Of a stretch of DNA of 64,000 nt, positions 18,293-27,272 are shown piece after piece (the first letter of the stretch is position 1; each line of letters opens with the position of its first letter). Below the pieces are notes generated by a model. The model had not been told where the DNA came from, did not search any database, and worked only from the letters and a program-made list of their open reading frames with translations. The stretch is taken from positions 1-64,000 of the forward strand of contig NZ_LRDB01000050.1 in assembly GCF_001592935.1 (NCBI RefSeq), read 5' to 3'. This DNA is from Roseivirga echinicomitans (GTDB taxonomy: Bacteria; Bacteroidota; Bacteroidia; Cytophagales; Cyclobacteriaceae). A program made the position numbers and the translations under genes.

Positions 18293-19505
18293 TTCGCAAC
18301 CTCCTCTTTAAGATAAAAAGGAAGAGTATTGACAAGGCTGCCATTCCTGCCGTGAGGTACCAAGTGTTATCAAAACCGAAATTATCAACGAACTGCATGC
18401 CTGTATTATGACCAAAAATATGGGATACCGAAAACGCAATGCTGTAAAGCGCCATGTATTCTCCTTGGTTACCGCGTTTCGCTCTTTTCATGGCGAAGGC
18501 ATTAGAAAAAGGAAAGGCTAACATTTCACCAAAGGTCATGAGTATCATTCCGATGATCAGAATACCTGCCCAACTCGATAGAATCAGAAGCACAAAGCTC
18601 AAACAAATAAGTACCACACCAATTACAATGTTTTCCACCATACTAAAACTACGTGACTCGAAGTACTTAATCAACGGCATTTCAAATGCAAAAATCAGGA
18701 ACCCATTAAGCCCCAAAATAAGCCCAATCTGTGATTCAGACAGGTGATGAATTTCTTTGTAGAATAAAGGAACGGTAGAGAAATACTGTACAAAAGTGAA
18801 CCCAAAAAGCACCAGTCCAACAAAAAAGATCCAATAGGTGGTGTCGGTGTAAGCCGATTTAGGATTGGCATTTTTCACTTCGTCTAGGATTTTTGCTTTT
18901 TTCGGGTTGAGCACCCACAGTAATAGGATAGAAGCCAGAATACAAGTGGTACCATCTACCCAAAACAGCGCAGAATAACTTAAACTTGTAATGATCAAAC
19001 CACCAAATGCAGGGCCTAATGAGAAGCCAAGATTGATGGCCAACCGTATCAGGGTTACTGAGCGGGTTTTGTTCTGTGGTTTACTATAAGCACTGAGTGC
19101 CACAAATACTGCTGGTCTAAACATATCCGCAACCGCCATCAGTAAGAAAATGCCAGCGCAGATTAGGTAAAAGCCATGTAGGAATTGTACAGATACAAAC
19201 ATGATTCCGGACACCGATAAACTGAAAGCCATGACTTTATAGTAGCCAATTACATCGGTCAGTTTACCGCCAACCCAAGTGCCTACTACCGATCCTAAAC
19301 CAAAGGCAGTCATGATCCAGCCTACTTGAGATAAAGAAAACCCTTCGTTTTGTGTGAGATATAGCGAAAGAAATGGGATGACCATTGTGCCTGCCCTGTT
19401 GATCAGTGTGATCAAGGCAAGCCACCAAACTTCTTTAGAAAGGCCTGTGAACGCCTCGTAATAAGGTTTTATAATTTTGTTGTAAACGACATTGTTAATG
19501 ACCAT
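18270..19505 (-). CDS. MFS transporter (drug/sugar efflux-like)
   Basis: This 411-residue inner-membrane carrier has 12 predicted helices. The family signature between helices 2 and 3 is visible as LGSVVGTWVGGKLTDVIGYY, and an equivalent block after helix 8 is weaker. An Arg-containing segment (SVTLIRLAINLGFSLGPAFGG) matches helices 4-5 of the DHA-like efflux families, with the GxxxGPxxGG pattern of antiporters (motif C). Substrate cannot be read from sequence. It is monocistronic apart from the doubtful small frame overlapping its end. Confidence 0.88.
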   Translation of the reverse strand: MVINNVVYNKIIKPYYEAFTGLSKEVWWLALITLINRAGTMVIPFLSLYLTQNEGFSLSQVGWIMTAFGLGSVVGTWVGGKLTDVIGYYKVMAFSLSVSGIMFVSVQFLHGFYLICAGIFLLMAVADMFRPAVFVALSAYSKPQNKTRSVTLIRLAINLGFSLGPAFGGLIITSLSYSALFWVDGTTCILASILLLWVLNPKKAKILDEVKNANPKSAYTDTTYWIFFVGLVLFGFTFVQYFSTVPLFYKEIHHLSESQIGLILGLNGFLIFAFEMPLIKYFESRSFSMVENIVIGVVLICLSFVLLILSSWAGILIIGMILMTFGEMLAFPFSNAFAMKRAKRGNQGEYMALYSIAFSVSHIFGHNTGMQFVDNFGFDNTWYLTAGMAALSILFLFILKRRLRSEPIETE

Positions 19506-19725
19506 AAGCGTTTCCGTAAAAAATCAAATTCTGACTTATGGAGGATGTCAAAAAATGATCAGCGACCAAACTGATGTAACCAAAATCCTATGCGATATTG
19601 CTCAAAATCTTAGAAATAAACTAGAAGTTGACATTCTATAATACAATTTCACCTAGTCCTGTTTGTGAAAAATATGGAGTCCTGATTTGACGATTAACAT
19701 AGGGAAGAAAAAGTTAATGAGCAAC

Positions 19726-20238
19726 TTACGTATGTTTCGCTTTTACCAATTTTATGATATAGTATGTGATTGGAATAAAGATCATCCCTAATGTTAAAGG
19801 CAAGAACCAAACGCCTAAGCCTTCAGCCGTTCCGTTAATATTCTGTAATGTCATAAACACAATCAGTCCAAATATTATAACCAACATTAACTTCAATACA
19901 CGGATTAACCGGGTGGCCATTGTGTAGTTTTTCAAGGCATTTTCTTCTGTTACTGCCTCAGTAGGATAGTTGAAAACATGAGGGAATTTGTTCAAAATCG
20001 TCATTCCAACGTATAGTACTGATGCAATGATCGGTAATGTTAGAATGCTCCATTTGCTACCAAACCCATCTGCTTTTCCAGCCGCATTAAAGTGAATGGG
20101 TATTGTGTCAGGTAAATTCTGAAAATTCAGAAATACTAAAACCCAAATCCCTATCAATGAGAGCCAACCCAAAAGCTCCATGCCTATATCAACTCCTGAT
20201 AACTTAAGCGCTAATTTTGGACGGCCATTTTTATTCAT
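19726..20238 (-). CDS. DUF1648 domain membrane protein
   Basis: This 170-residue membrane protein has four predicted helices. The DUF1648 core (LPDTIPIHFNAAGKADGFG) lies between helices 1 and 2, as in SdpI-family immunity proteins and YyaS-like proteins, but it lacks the second SdpI half. Its start codon overlaps the stop of the upstream hydrolase gene (ATGA, four bases), so the two are translationally coupled. Function is unknown. Confidence 0.82.
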   Translation of the reverse strand: MNKNGRPKLALKLSGVDIGMELLGWLSLIGIWVLVFLNFQNLPDTIPIHFNAAGKADGFGSKWSILTLPIIASVLYVGMTILNKFPHVFNYPTEAVTEENALKNYTMATRLIRVLKLMLVIIFGLIVFMTLQNINGTAEGLGVWFLPLTLGMIFIPITYYIIKLVKAKHT

Positions 20239-21098
20239 TTTTTCAGATTGGTTTGATGCTTTGATGCTGTTGAGTTTTGATTCAATGAATTGACATTTAG
20301 CATTTGCAGATAACAGTCGTTGCCACGTAGAAAAGTCTCAAGCCAAGCATAGGCTACATTGCCTACATCACCATTTCCTGTGCTGGGGAACAACGGAGTT
20401 GAATGATTACCCTCTGTAATTTCAAAGAGCATTTTCGTGGTTGTGGCAGGAGTGTAGTCATAATGTACGTTTGAATGACTTGCAGGTGGAGCAGTTGGAT
20501 CGACTTGGCCACTTAAAATAAGAACAGGCACAGCATGATCTAGATCCGTTTCCACCAGCGTTTTAGGATATAACCAAGGAGCAATGGCAATTACGGCTTT
20601 TACACGCGAGTCTAATACTGCAGCCAATTGTGCACCACCTCCGCCCATGGACCAACCTCCAACGGCAATGTTTTCAGTATCTAGTTTTTGGAATAAAGGC
20701 GAATCCGTTCTTTTGTTTTCTTGACGTATGGTTTCCATGCCATCCACAAGTGCTTTGGCCCTTAATGAAGGACTGTCGGTTAAAACGTTTGTACCAATCG
20801 TCATGGTGACATAGCCACGTTCAGCAAGGTATCTTGCCCAGAAACTCACAGATTTTTGTGTGGCTTTGTAGCCTGGTACGAGTACGATACTCTTTAAATT
20901 GGATTCCCCATTGGTAGGAAAGTACAAGGTAGCACCATCATAATCAGGGCCGTTTCTAAGGCCATCAGGTTCAAACAAAGAATCCATAGCCAATGGAGTG
21001 TATTTTGATACACTTTCAACCGTAACCGCCTCGCATTGCGCGTAGGAGTAGTGTGATATGGTAATTATCAACAGTACTAATATAAATCTTGCCTTCAT
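20235..21098 (-). CDS. PET hydrolase/cutinase-like secreted alpha/beta hydrolase
   Basis: This 287-residue exported serine hydrolase has a signal peptide ending at about Ala20 (SYA-QC). It follows the polyester hydrolase/cutinase pattern closely. VPGYKATQKSVSFW carries the oxyanion Tyr77, GWSMGGGG carries nucleophile Ser150 followed by Met151, IAPW carries Trp175, SGQVDPTAP carries Asp200, and EGNHSTP carries His232. These correspond in order and spacing to the Tyr, Ser-Met, Trp, Asp and His of known PETases. Cys22 and Cys262 are the only cysteines and could pair. The mature form ends shortly after the catalytic domain, with no Por sorting domain. The downstream DUF1648 gene overlaps its stop codon. 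The natural substrate could be any ester, so PET activity is only a possibility. Confidence 0.85.
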   Translation of the reverse strand: MKARFILVLLIITISHYSYAQCEAVTVESVSKYTPLAMDSLFEPDGLRNGPDYDGATLYFPTNGESNLKSIVLVPGYKATQKSVSFWARYLAERGYVTMTIGTNVLTDSPSLRAKALVDGMETIRQENKRTDSPLFQKLDTENIAVGGWSMGGGGAQLAAVLDSRVKAVIAIAPWLYPKTLVETDLDHAVPVLILSGQVDPTAPPASHSNVHYDYTPATTTKMLFEITEGNHSTPLFPSTGNGDVGNVAYAWLETFLRGNDCYLQMLNVNSLNQNSTASKHQTNLKK

Positions 21099-21546
21099 GT
21101 TGATGCTGTTTATTCAAAGTTTGATTAGCTGTGTTGAAGATAAAAATACTTTTGAAAATTCCATTTGATCGGCAATGCTAAGTCAGTAGGCTTTGGCCTT
21201 TTTTATACAAAGGGTAAATTACTTTGAAAAGACAACTATTCACCGTCATTCTGATGAACCTGAAGTGTAACGAAGGGTGAAGAAAGAATCCGTCTGCTGC
21301 TAAGTTAGAACAGCAGAAATTTAAAATTCGCATGAACGTCCTTTAAACTGAAAGAAGCAAGTAATGGGCCTGTGCGGCTTGTCGATGAAGAACACCTACA
21401 AGGGCGAATGCACTTTCAATCTCAGACAAATTCAAAGAATTAGCATATAGATACCCACTAACACGCATATCAGAATACCGATTGGGATGTATTCATACAA
21501 GGATGAATAAGATTGATTTTTGTTTAGCAATTTCAATTGAACCGTT
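21099..21546. other. 448-bp gene-free spacer with dispersed repeats
   Basis: This spacer separates the divergent hydrolase and lipoprotein genes. I see no credible coding frame. Around 21241-21290 is a decayed copy of a CATTCTGATGAA/GAAGGGTGAAG-type repeat. At 21378-21402 lies a hairpin that also occurs at 26157. Promoters for both flanking genes must lie here, but no convincing -33/-7 pair was found. Confidence 0.5.
21378..21402. repeat. Dispersed hairpin repeat (copy 1)
   Basis: CTTGTCGATG and CACCTACAAG flank the loop AAGAA. The stem is imperfect (8 of 10 pairs). The same loop and flanks, with a perfect stem, recur at 26157-26181. Confidence 0.6.
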
Positions 21547-23403
21547 ATGAACAGATTCATCCAATCCAGAATATCCCTAATCGCTGCATTGTGCATTTTG
21601 TTGTTCCTGAGTGCTTGTGGAAATGATGATGATGAACCCAACCCAGATAAGCCAGACGCAGGAGGGGCGAGCGCACTGGTGAGTACTATTATGGAACCAA
21701 CGGAGCTGTTTAAAGCTACAAAATTGGTGGTAAGTGAGAATGGTCAATATATAGTGCTTGGTCTGGATACCCGCATAGACGGTAGCAATGCCAATTACAA
21801 ATTCTATTTTTCAAAAGATACAGGGGAGTCATTTAGTGAGCTATCTGGCACTAGTGATTTTACTGCGGTGAGTAATAATGGCATCTTATTATCAGGTTAT
21901 AAATTGAAAAATTTAAATGACAATAGCGATCAACAAATACCCCAAATAAGTTATTCTCCAGAGCCGGTGATGGACGTGAATGGCGTAGCCTATTACGTTA
22001 ACGGGACAATCCATAAATTTGAAAACGGCCAGTCGATAAATTTAGGAATAGCAGTGAATGCCTTGTTGGGCGAAATGATTTATAGCAATGGAAAAATCGG
22101 GTTCTTGAGTTTGTACTATCGCACATTGGCTGAGTATGATATTGCTACCAATACCTTAACTTCTAGGCTGTGGCCTGCTTTTGATGAAAGAAGATTAAGA
22201 GGAACTAGCGCCAACAATAACAATAAAGCTAAACTATCCTATAACGAGGGCTACTTTGGCTATGCCAGTGCTGGAGCTGCGGTGGTTGTAGCCCCCAATG
22301 ACCAAATTACCTATTATGATTATCCTTCTACTTACGATTATCAAGACAACCCGATAGCGGTAATGGTTGAAGACGGAAAAATGTATGTCGATTTGTATGA
22401 AAATCCGTTACGAACTGGCAACTACAATACTGTTGTGAAGACAACTTTTGAAGCAAGTGGATCAACGCTCACTAAAACTGATATCGCTTTTCCAAGAACA
22501 GCCAAGGTCAACGGAACCGTCTACTATTCTGGGTTTATTGAAGGTGGGAAATATCGTGATTATGGTATTGTAAAATCAACCGCTTCGGGCAAGGAATACG
22601 TGAATACTAAAGTCAATTTTGACAATAAATATTCTAATACCGGATTTGTGATGGAGGTGGGCGACCATCTCTATTTCAGAAATAAAAAGTATGATACAAG
22701 TGCTAAGACTTATCAAAGCTCGGAATTCAAAAACTTATTATATGGATATGCCGATGCACAGAAAACAGTGGCGTATACAGGTGAGGGTACTTTTTCAACA
22801 ACCAACAATGGAAGTTCATGGAAACTGGAAAACGCAAATGGCATCGCACCCAATTTTGTAATTAAGAATAACAAGGGAGGCTACTATGCCCTCATTTATA
22901 ATGAATATTATTATGTTCCTTCGGGGACGGGATTCCAGTATTCTAAATTTGATATGGCCGTATATTCATCTAGTGATGCGTACAACTGGCAGTTGATTTC
23001 AGAACATAAGAACGTGGACGGGATGGCGCCAAAGGCCATTAGCCCCGAAGGTCACTTGGTCTATTTAGAAAATAGAAATCCCATGGGAAACCCTGATTTC
23101 GTAAGTAATCTCAGCACAGATGAAGGGATAAGCTTCAAATCTTTCAAAAATGAAGTAGCAGGCGCAGTTAGTTATGTAGGGACATATTCATCTTACCATA
23201 AAATGGCTTCTGGCCGACATGTGGCATTTACATACCAAAACCCAAACTTTATTGCCATCAGCTGTACTGGTCTAACTGACGGTTGCAGCGAGCAACAAGT
23301 AATGGCTGCGGAAGTACCTAGTGGAGTGTTTAAAGTGTTTTATAACTCAAATGACGAAGCCATTATTGGTGGTAAAACGGTGTTTAAAATCACAGGTTTG
23401 TAA
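21547..23403 (+). CDS. Surface-type lipoprotein with Asp-box-like segments
   Basis: This 618-residue lipoprotein has a basic N-terminus and hydrophobic helix leading to the lipobox LSAC, with acylated Cys24. The residues right after it, GNDDDE, are strongly acidic, like the export signals that send lipoproteins to the cell surface in Bacteroidota. The mature part is beta-rich and aromatic, with a few Asp-box-like motifs (SKDTGESF, STTNNGSSW, STDEGISF), so a propeller-like fold is likely. I recognise no catalytic signature or named family. It converges on a secreted glycosidase-like gene 25 bases downstream on the other strand. A substrate-binding role is a guess. Confidence 0.8.
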   Translation: MNRFIQSRISLIAALCILLFLSACGNDDDEPNPDKPDAGGASALVSTIMEPTELFKATKLVVSENGQYIVLGLDTRIDGSNANYKFYFSKDTGESFSELSGTSDFTAVSNNGILLSGYKLKNLNDNSDQQIPQISYSPEPVMDVNGVAYYVNGTIHKFENGQSINLGIAVNALLGEMIYSNGKIGFLSLYYRTLAEYDIATNTLTSRLWPAFDERRLRGTSANNNNKAKLSYNEGYFGYASAGAAVVVAPNDQITYYDYPSTYDYQDNPIAVMVEDGKMYVDLYENPLRTGNYNTVVKTTFEASGSTLTKTDIAFPRTAKVNGTVYYSGFIEGGKYRDYGIVKSTASGKEYVNTKVNFDNKYSNTGFVMEVGDHLYFRNKKYDTSAKTYQSSEFKNLLYGYADAQKTVAYTGEGTFSTTNNGSSWKLENANGIAPNFVIKNNKGGYYALIYNEYYYVPSGTGFQYSKFDMAVYSSSDAYNWQLISEHKNVDGMAPKAISPEGHLVYLENRNPMGNPDFVSNLSTDEGISFKSFKNEVAGAVSYVGTYSSYHKMASGRHVAFTYQNPNFIAISCTGLTDGCSEQQVMAAEVPSGVFKVFYNSNDEAIIGGKTVFKITGL

Positions 23404-23428
23404 CAACACGCTTAGCGCATGAGTACAA

Positions 23429-25267
23429 TCATTTGCTTTTAAGCTCAAAATAGAAAACGCCAAATAAGGCCGCATTCCATCCTTGAATATAGAAACCGAG
23501 GTTTTCCCCTGTCAGGCTATTGATGTGTTCGTTTGGCATATAATCTCCTGATGTATAAAGATCTGCCTTGGCAATATCTTTAATCAATTGAATGGCCTCG
23601 TCTTTCCGGCCCACCTTCAAACGACTCCATATGTCCATAAAACTTAACCAAGGCCAAACCGCACCATTGTGATACTCTCCCGGCTCGTAGCCATAGGAGC
23701 TATCGTAATAAGGGAATGTTTCTGCAATGCCATATGGGGTTCTATTATTTGCATTTAATGTTTCAAAAATGGCATTGGCCCTTTCAGGTGAAACGACATC
23801 ATAAAATACGCCTATGGCCTGATCTTGAAGTATTTTACCATCGCTTCTGTTGTCATTCCATTGTTGCTGATAAAAACCATCTGCCCACAATCCACCTTCT
23901 TCAAATGGCTTATTTACTAACTCAAAGGCTTTATCGTATGCTTTATTGTAGATGGAAATGGCCGATTGATCCTCTGCCTTCTCTGCATAGGTTTTACAAT
24001 ATTTTAGTGCGGAAAGATAGAGTAATGATGAAAAAGGCGAATATTTTCGACCTGCGACTCCTTTTACATCTTTCCAATCCCCCCAAAATGAGACTTGCTC
24101 AGGTAAACCGTCTTTGTCTTGATCTCGGCTGATCAACCAATCCATTGCAGCCTTTACAGACTGCCAGTGTTTTTCATTGAAATTATTGTCCTTATGAAAT
24201 TCAGTATACCTGAAAAAGCGAAGTATGAAAAAAGCATTAATGTCCAAGTCATCAAGCCTTTCTATTTTAGGTAATATGGTGGTTGGCACCTTTCCGTTAG
24301 GCTTAATTGCATCGATTGTTTCTAATAGCATCTGTTTTTCTGCGTCTTTAAACATCGTTAAGTGTAGCCAAGAGGTCCAGTAACTGTCACGCTGGTTTAG
24401 CTCTCTGTATCCCATGGTAAGGATTTCATCATTCACGGTACATTTGGTGAGTATCATTGCCGGAACGGTATACCACCTTAAAATATCATTCAACTCTGGA
24501 TCGTCAGTGAGGGGTAAGGCAGTATCAAAAGCTAGAGTGGCTTGATATAATTGGCTCCAGTTGGCCAAAGCAAATTTTGAGGTTTCGTTAGCCGACTTGA
24601 ATTTTTGTGCCGTCAGCCAAAGGCTATCGTAAGTAGCTATGGCAAAGCGAATCGTTCTTGATTCCTTTGCTTTTAATTCAATGGCATAATTAACGCTGCC
24701 TTGGCTAAAGCTAGAACTTACATCTGCCATTAAAGAAATGTAGGGGCTATATACTCCATTTTCTGTGGGCTTAAGTTCTTTACTGAATATGCTATCCAGC
24801 TCCCAAGAAAGGGTGATCTTTTGGCCTTTATTTGTCCTGTTTGTGATGGTGATTTCTGTCTGAACGACCGGAAGAGCAGTAGTGAAATGGTCATTTAATT
24901 TAGCGGGAGCCCAGCTTTTCAATGACATATTAATGGGCAGCTCTTTATGATTTTCATATGATATTTGTGAAATAGGAAACTGTCTTTGGTTATCAATTTC
25001 CTCAAAACTGGTCAAAGGAAAAGACTCGTTTTTATAGGAAATACTAAGCTCCGCCTTTCCTCTATACTCGAGCCACTGGCCTAATTTCCCTGGATTGGCC
25101 GCAATGCCATTAAACAATGTTCCTGATTCACTGATATTAGCTGCGATGGCAAAATTGGCAATGGGTAAACCGTCCGTCTCGTCAAGTTTATCATTGTATG
25201 CGGGAAACTGTGCAAAAGCGGTGAATGTGGTTAAACAAAGTAAAATAAAAACTACAGTTCTAATCAT
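23429..25267 (-). CDS. Secreted (alpha/alpha)6-barrel glycoside hydrolase-like protein
   Basis: This 612-residue exported protein has a signal peptide (MIRTVVFILLCLTTFTAFAQ), then a beta-sandwich of about 220 residues and a C-terminal six-hairpin helical barrel (about 250-610). Barrel motifs include RELNQRDSYWTSWLHL, a likely catalytic acid region in WGDWKD, and EYHNGAVWPWL. This last block is typical of the GH15/GH63/GH94-like and amylo-alpha-1,6-glucosidase superfamily. Family assignment and substrate (an alpha-glucoside or mannoside) cannot be fixed by eye. Periplasmic or outer-surface location is expected. Confidence 0.8.
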   Translation of the reverse strand: MIRTVVFILLCLTTFTAFAQFPAYNDKLDETDGLPIANFAIAANISESGTLFNGIAANPGKLGQWLEYRGKAELSISYKNESFPLTSFEEIDNQRQFPISQISYENHKELPINMSLKSWAPAKLNDHFTTALPVVQTEITITNRTNKGQKITLSWELDSIFSKELKPTENGVYSPYISLMADVSSSFSQGSVNYAIELKAKESRTIRFAIATYDSLWLTAQKFKSANETSKFALANWSQLYQATLAFDTALPLTDDPELNDILRWYTVPAMILTKCTVNDEILTMGYRELNQRDSYWTSWLHLTMFKDAEKQMLLETIDAIKPNGKVPTTILPKIERLDDLDINAFFILRFFRYTEFHKDNNFNEKHWQSVKAAMDWLISRDQDKDGLPEQVSFWGDWKDVKGVAGRKYSPFSSLLYLSALKYCKTYAEKAEDQSAISIYNKAYDKAFELVNKPFEEGGLWADGFYQQQWNDNRSDGKILQDQAIGVFYDVVSPERANAIFETLNANNRTPYGIAETFPYYDSSYGYEPGEYHNGAVWPWLSFMDIWSRLKVGRKDEAIQLIKDIAKADLYTSGDYMPNEHINSLTGENLGFYIQGWNAALFGVFYFELKSK

Positions 25268-25500
25268 ATTTACTCAAATCTGGGGTGCTATAATTTTCAC
25301 GTTTTGGGCGGTTTATGGCTTTCTTTCCCAACCCTATCATGCACGTAATATTCCTTATAGTTACTAAAAAAATGTAATGATACCGCCAATAGGCAAGACT
25401 AAAAGATTCAGAATGACCTGAAAAATAAGTCATGTTTTAACCGCAATGAACACTAAGGAACCCTGGGATTTAAAGCGGGCACGAATTTACTAACGAAAAA

Positions 25501-25531
25501 GACCTATAAGGTTTTTAAAACCTTATAGGTC
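25501..25531 (-). terminator. Terminator palindrome after cupin gene
   Basis: This is a perfect 15-bp stem with a single-base loop (GACCTATAAGGTTTT and its complement). On the minus strand it is followed by TTTTT, 17 bases past the cupin stop codon. The sequence type also looks like a dispersed Bacteroidota intergenic palindrome. Confidence 0.85.
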
Positions 25532-25548
25532 TGAACGCTAACATTCTC

Positions 25549-25893
25549 TTATGAATCTGAAACCACCTTTTCTACACGTTCACTGGTATCTAGTTTGGAA
25601 AGGGTTAAACGCACGATACTGTCTTGCAGGGCGGTTAAATCATGAGGGATATTAGCATCCAAGGTGATGATATCCCCCTTTTTTAATGGATGTACACTGC
25701 CCTGCATACCGAAATCTATTCGACCATCGATAATATGCACAATGATGGGAAAAGGAGCTTTATGCTCTTTCATCATTTGCCCTTGTTTTAAGAGAATTCT
25801 AATTTCTTTGGAAAAGGAAGTTTCCAAAAGGACTTTAGTCACGATCTTCTTTTCGTTAAAGTCTAAGTTTTCATTAAAGTACTCAATTTTCAT
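25549..25893 (-). CDS. Small cupin-domain protein
   Basis: This is a single-domain beta-barrel cupin of about 114 residues. The second cupin motif is visible in PLKKGDIITLDANIPHDLTAL, and the first motif region (HKAPFPIIVHIIDGRI) has only part of the usual His/Glu set. I prefer the ATG at 25893 (MKIEYFNENLDFNEKK). A frame extending to 25950 adds an N-terminus that looks non-coding and lies in repeat-rich DNA. Ligand or enzyme activity is unknown. Transcription ends at the palindrome just downstream. Confidence 0.75.
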   Translation of the reverse strand: MKIEYFNENLDFNEKKIVTKVLLETSFSKEIRILLKQGQMMKEHKAPFPIIVHIIDGRIDFGMQGSVHPLKKGDIITLDANIPHDLTALQDSIVRLTLSKLDTSERVEKVVSDS

Positions 25894-25964
25894 ATCGGGT
25901 TGGGTTTTGGTGGTAGGGGATTTATGCCTTATCGTTATCAAGGCCAACAAGGGCTTCGCTCGCT

Positions 25965-26126
25965 TTAGTTCCTTCGCTTCTCATTCTGCGAATGCGGTGC
26001 CACTCAGGATGAAAAGGAGTTTGCAAATAACAAGCTTCTTTAGTGTAGTGGAATTGATTACTTCTAAGATTGAAGCCAATCGAAGTAAAACTGTCTATTT
26101 TCTTTCCTTGAGGTACGAAAGGTCTA
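25965..26126. repeat. Dispersed inverted-repeat element (CAGGATGAAAAG type), copy 1
   Basis: One arm reads TTAGTTCCTTCG, then CTCAGGATGAAAAGGAG at 26003-26019. The opposing arm reads CTTTCCTTGAGGTACGAAAG at 26102-26121. Both arms and the text between them resemble the element at 37724-37960. No coding frame in this interval is credible. Confidence 0.55.
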
Positions 26127-26156
26127 GGGTTAAAGGTGGAGAATGAAATTCAGTGG

Positions 26157-26181
26157 CCTGTTGGTGAAGAACACCAACAGG
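26157..26181. repeat. Dispersed hairpin repeat (copy 2)
   Basis: A perfect 10-bp stem, CCTGTTGGTG and CACCAACAGG, closes the 5-base loop AAGAA. Copy 1 at 21378 has the same loop and related arms, with compensating and non-compensating differences. Confidence 0.7.
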
Positions 26182-26265
26182 GGCGAGAGGAAACTAAACC
26201 ACGAAGTTCAATGCTAGCTTTCGGTACGTTTCTCTCTATATTTTCCTAGGTTTTGTTGGTAAACG

Positions 26266-26424
26266 TTATCTTCCTTTTGCCTTATTCCAATTCTTTTTCA
26301 TTACTGGTTTTGAGAACGAAGTTTCTCCGTTCGATGGCTCACCAGAATAATGGCAGTATTTCTCTTTATAGTCTGTGTCCTTGAACTTACTCCACGATTT
26401 ATAGGCTTTGTCTGAAAGTGGTCA
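26266..26424 (-). pseudogene. C-terminal remnant of PLD-like gene beyond in-frame TGA
   Basis: Reading through the TGA at 26422-26424 in the same frame gives 51 more codons ending at TAA (26266-26268). The product begins PLSDKAYKSWSKFKDTDY and contains KYCHYSGEPSNGE. It continues the upstream CIRTGDKISFNPD as one module resembling the small C-terminal zinc-ribbon-like tail that follows some PLD-like domains in Bacteroidota. A single substitution from an Arg codon (CGA or AGA) would create this TGA. I take the gene to be a recent nonsense mutant or a sequencing error. Confidence 0.65.
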
Positions 26425-27099
26425 GTCAGGGTTGAACGATATCTTGTCACCTGTTCTGATACAGTAACCTGTATTAGTGTCTCGAGTTGTTTTCATTAAT
26501 TTACTTGTCTTCGAGGTTGATACCTTAATGCCAAGCTGGCCAGACAGTTCGTCAAGTTCGTTAGAATGGGTATATCTTTTTGATAAACCCAAATTAGTTT
26601 TTTCGTAGCACGGTGTCTTTTGGAAAAGAGTCTTGCTGTTGTTGATTACTTGATCAAAGTAATTGAAAGCTTCTTTGTCTATACTGTCTCCAAGAAGATT
26701 TCCTGTCAATGCACCAACAAGAGTTGCCTTTGTCAAGATGCCAAACTCAATGTTATTGTTTTGAGAAAAATCGTAAAGGTTCATTGAACTCAATAAAGCC
26801 GCTGATTCGTTAGCGTAGTATTTGGCATGAAGTCTCGGCTCATACTTTATTTCAATGTTTGGGAAGTCCTTTAGGAAGTCAAATTCATCCTTACTAAGGC
26901 TCTTTGAAATGTTGTCTTCATTTTTCCCAAAGACAACAGTTATTTTGAGTTTATGATTGCTTTTTTTGGATTTTAAAACATCAACAAATCTTGAATGAAG
27001 TTTGATGAAAGGCGAGATAATAACTAATTGTTCCTCCGCTCGATCAAATATTTTTTCAAGCTCCGCATTAAGCTGATTCCCTTTTACAAATTCTGCCAT
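26422..27099 (-). CDS. Phospholipase D-like domain protein, truncated
   Basis: This 225-residue protein has a single PLD/nuclease-type domain. Strands VIISPFIKL and ITVVFG precede the HxK signature in RLHAKYYANESAALLSSMNLYDFS (His91, Lys93). The central part is helical. The end (GYCIRTGDKISFNPD) is the first half of a small cysteine-containing tail that is cut by TGA and continues in frame for 51 codons. No signal peptide is present. PLD-like proteins of this size act as nucleases, transferases or regulators, and the exact role is not known. It stands alone between repeat-rich spacers. Confidence 0.75.
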   Translation of the reverse strand: MAEFVKGNQLNAELEKIFDRAEEQLVIISPFIKLHSRFVDVLKSKKSNHKLKITVVFGKNEDNISKSLSKDEFDFLKDFPNIEIKYEPRLHAKYYANESAALLSSMNLYDFSQNNNIEFGILTKATLVGALTGNLLGDSIDKEAFNYFDQVINNSKTLFQKTPCYEKTNLGLSKRYTHSNELDELSGQLGIKVSTSKTSKLMKTTRDTNTGYCIRTGDKISFNPD

Positions 27100-27272
27100 T
27101 TCTGTTTTTTAATGTTTGCTAACGCCCATATCTATGAGCGTTATATTATTCAATAGTTTTCAAAAAGTGAGCCTTAGCAACTCAATACGGTGTGCTATAC
27201 GCAGCTTTTAACCAGCTATAAGTTTAGTGAAATTATCTTATAAAACAGTAATATATACTGTTCTTGATTTTT

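Noticed and set aside
19560-19645. Possible 28-codon frame in the spacer upstream of the MFS gene
   Set aside because: It is too short, has no start signal and no family resemblance.
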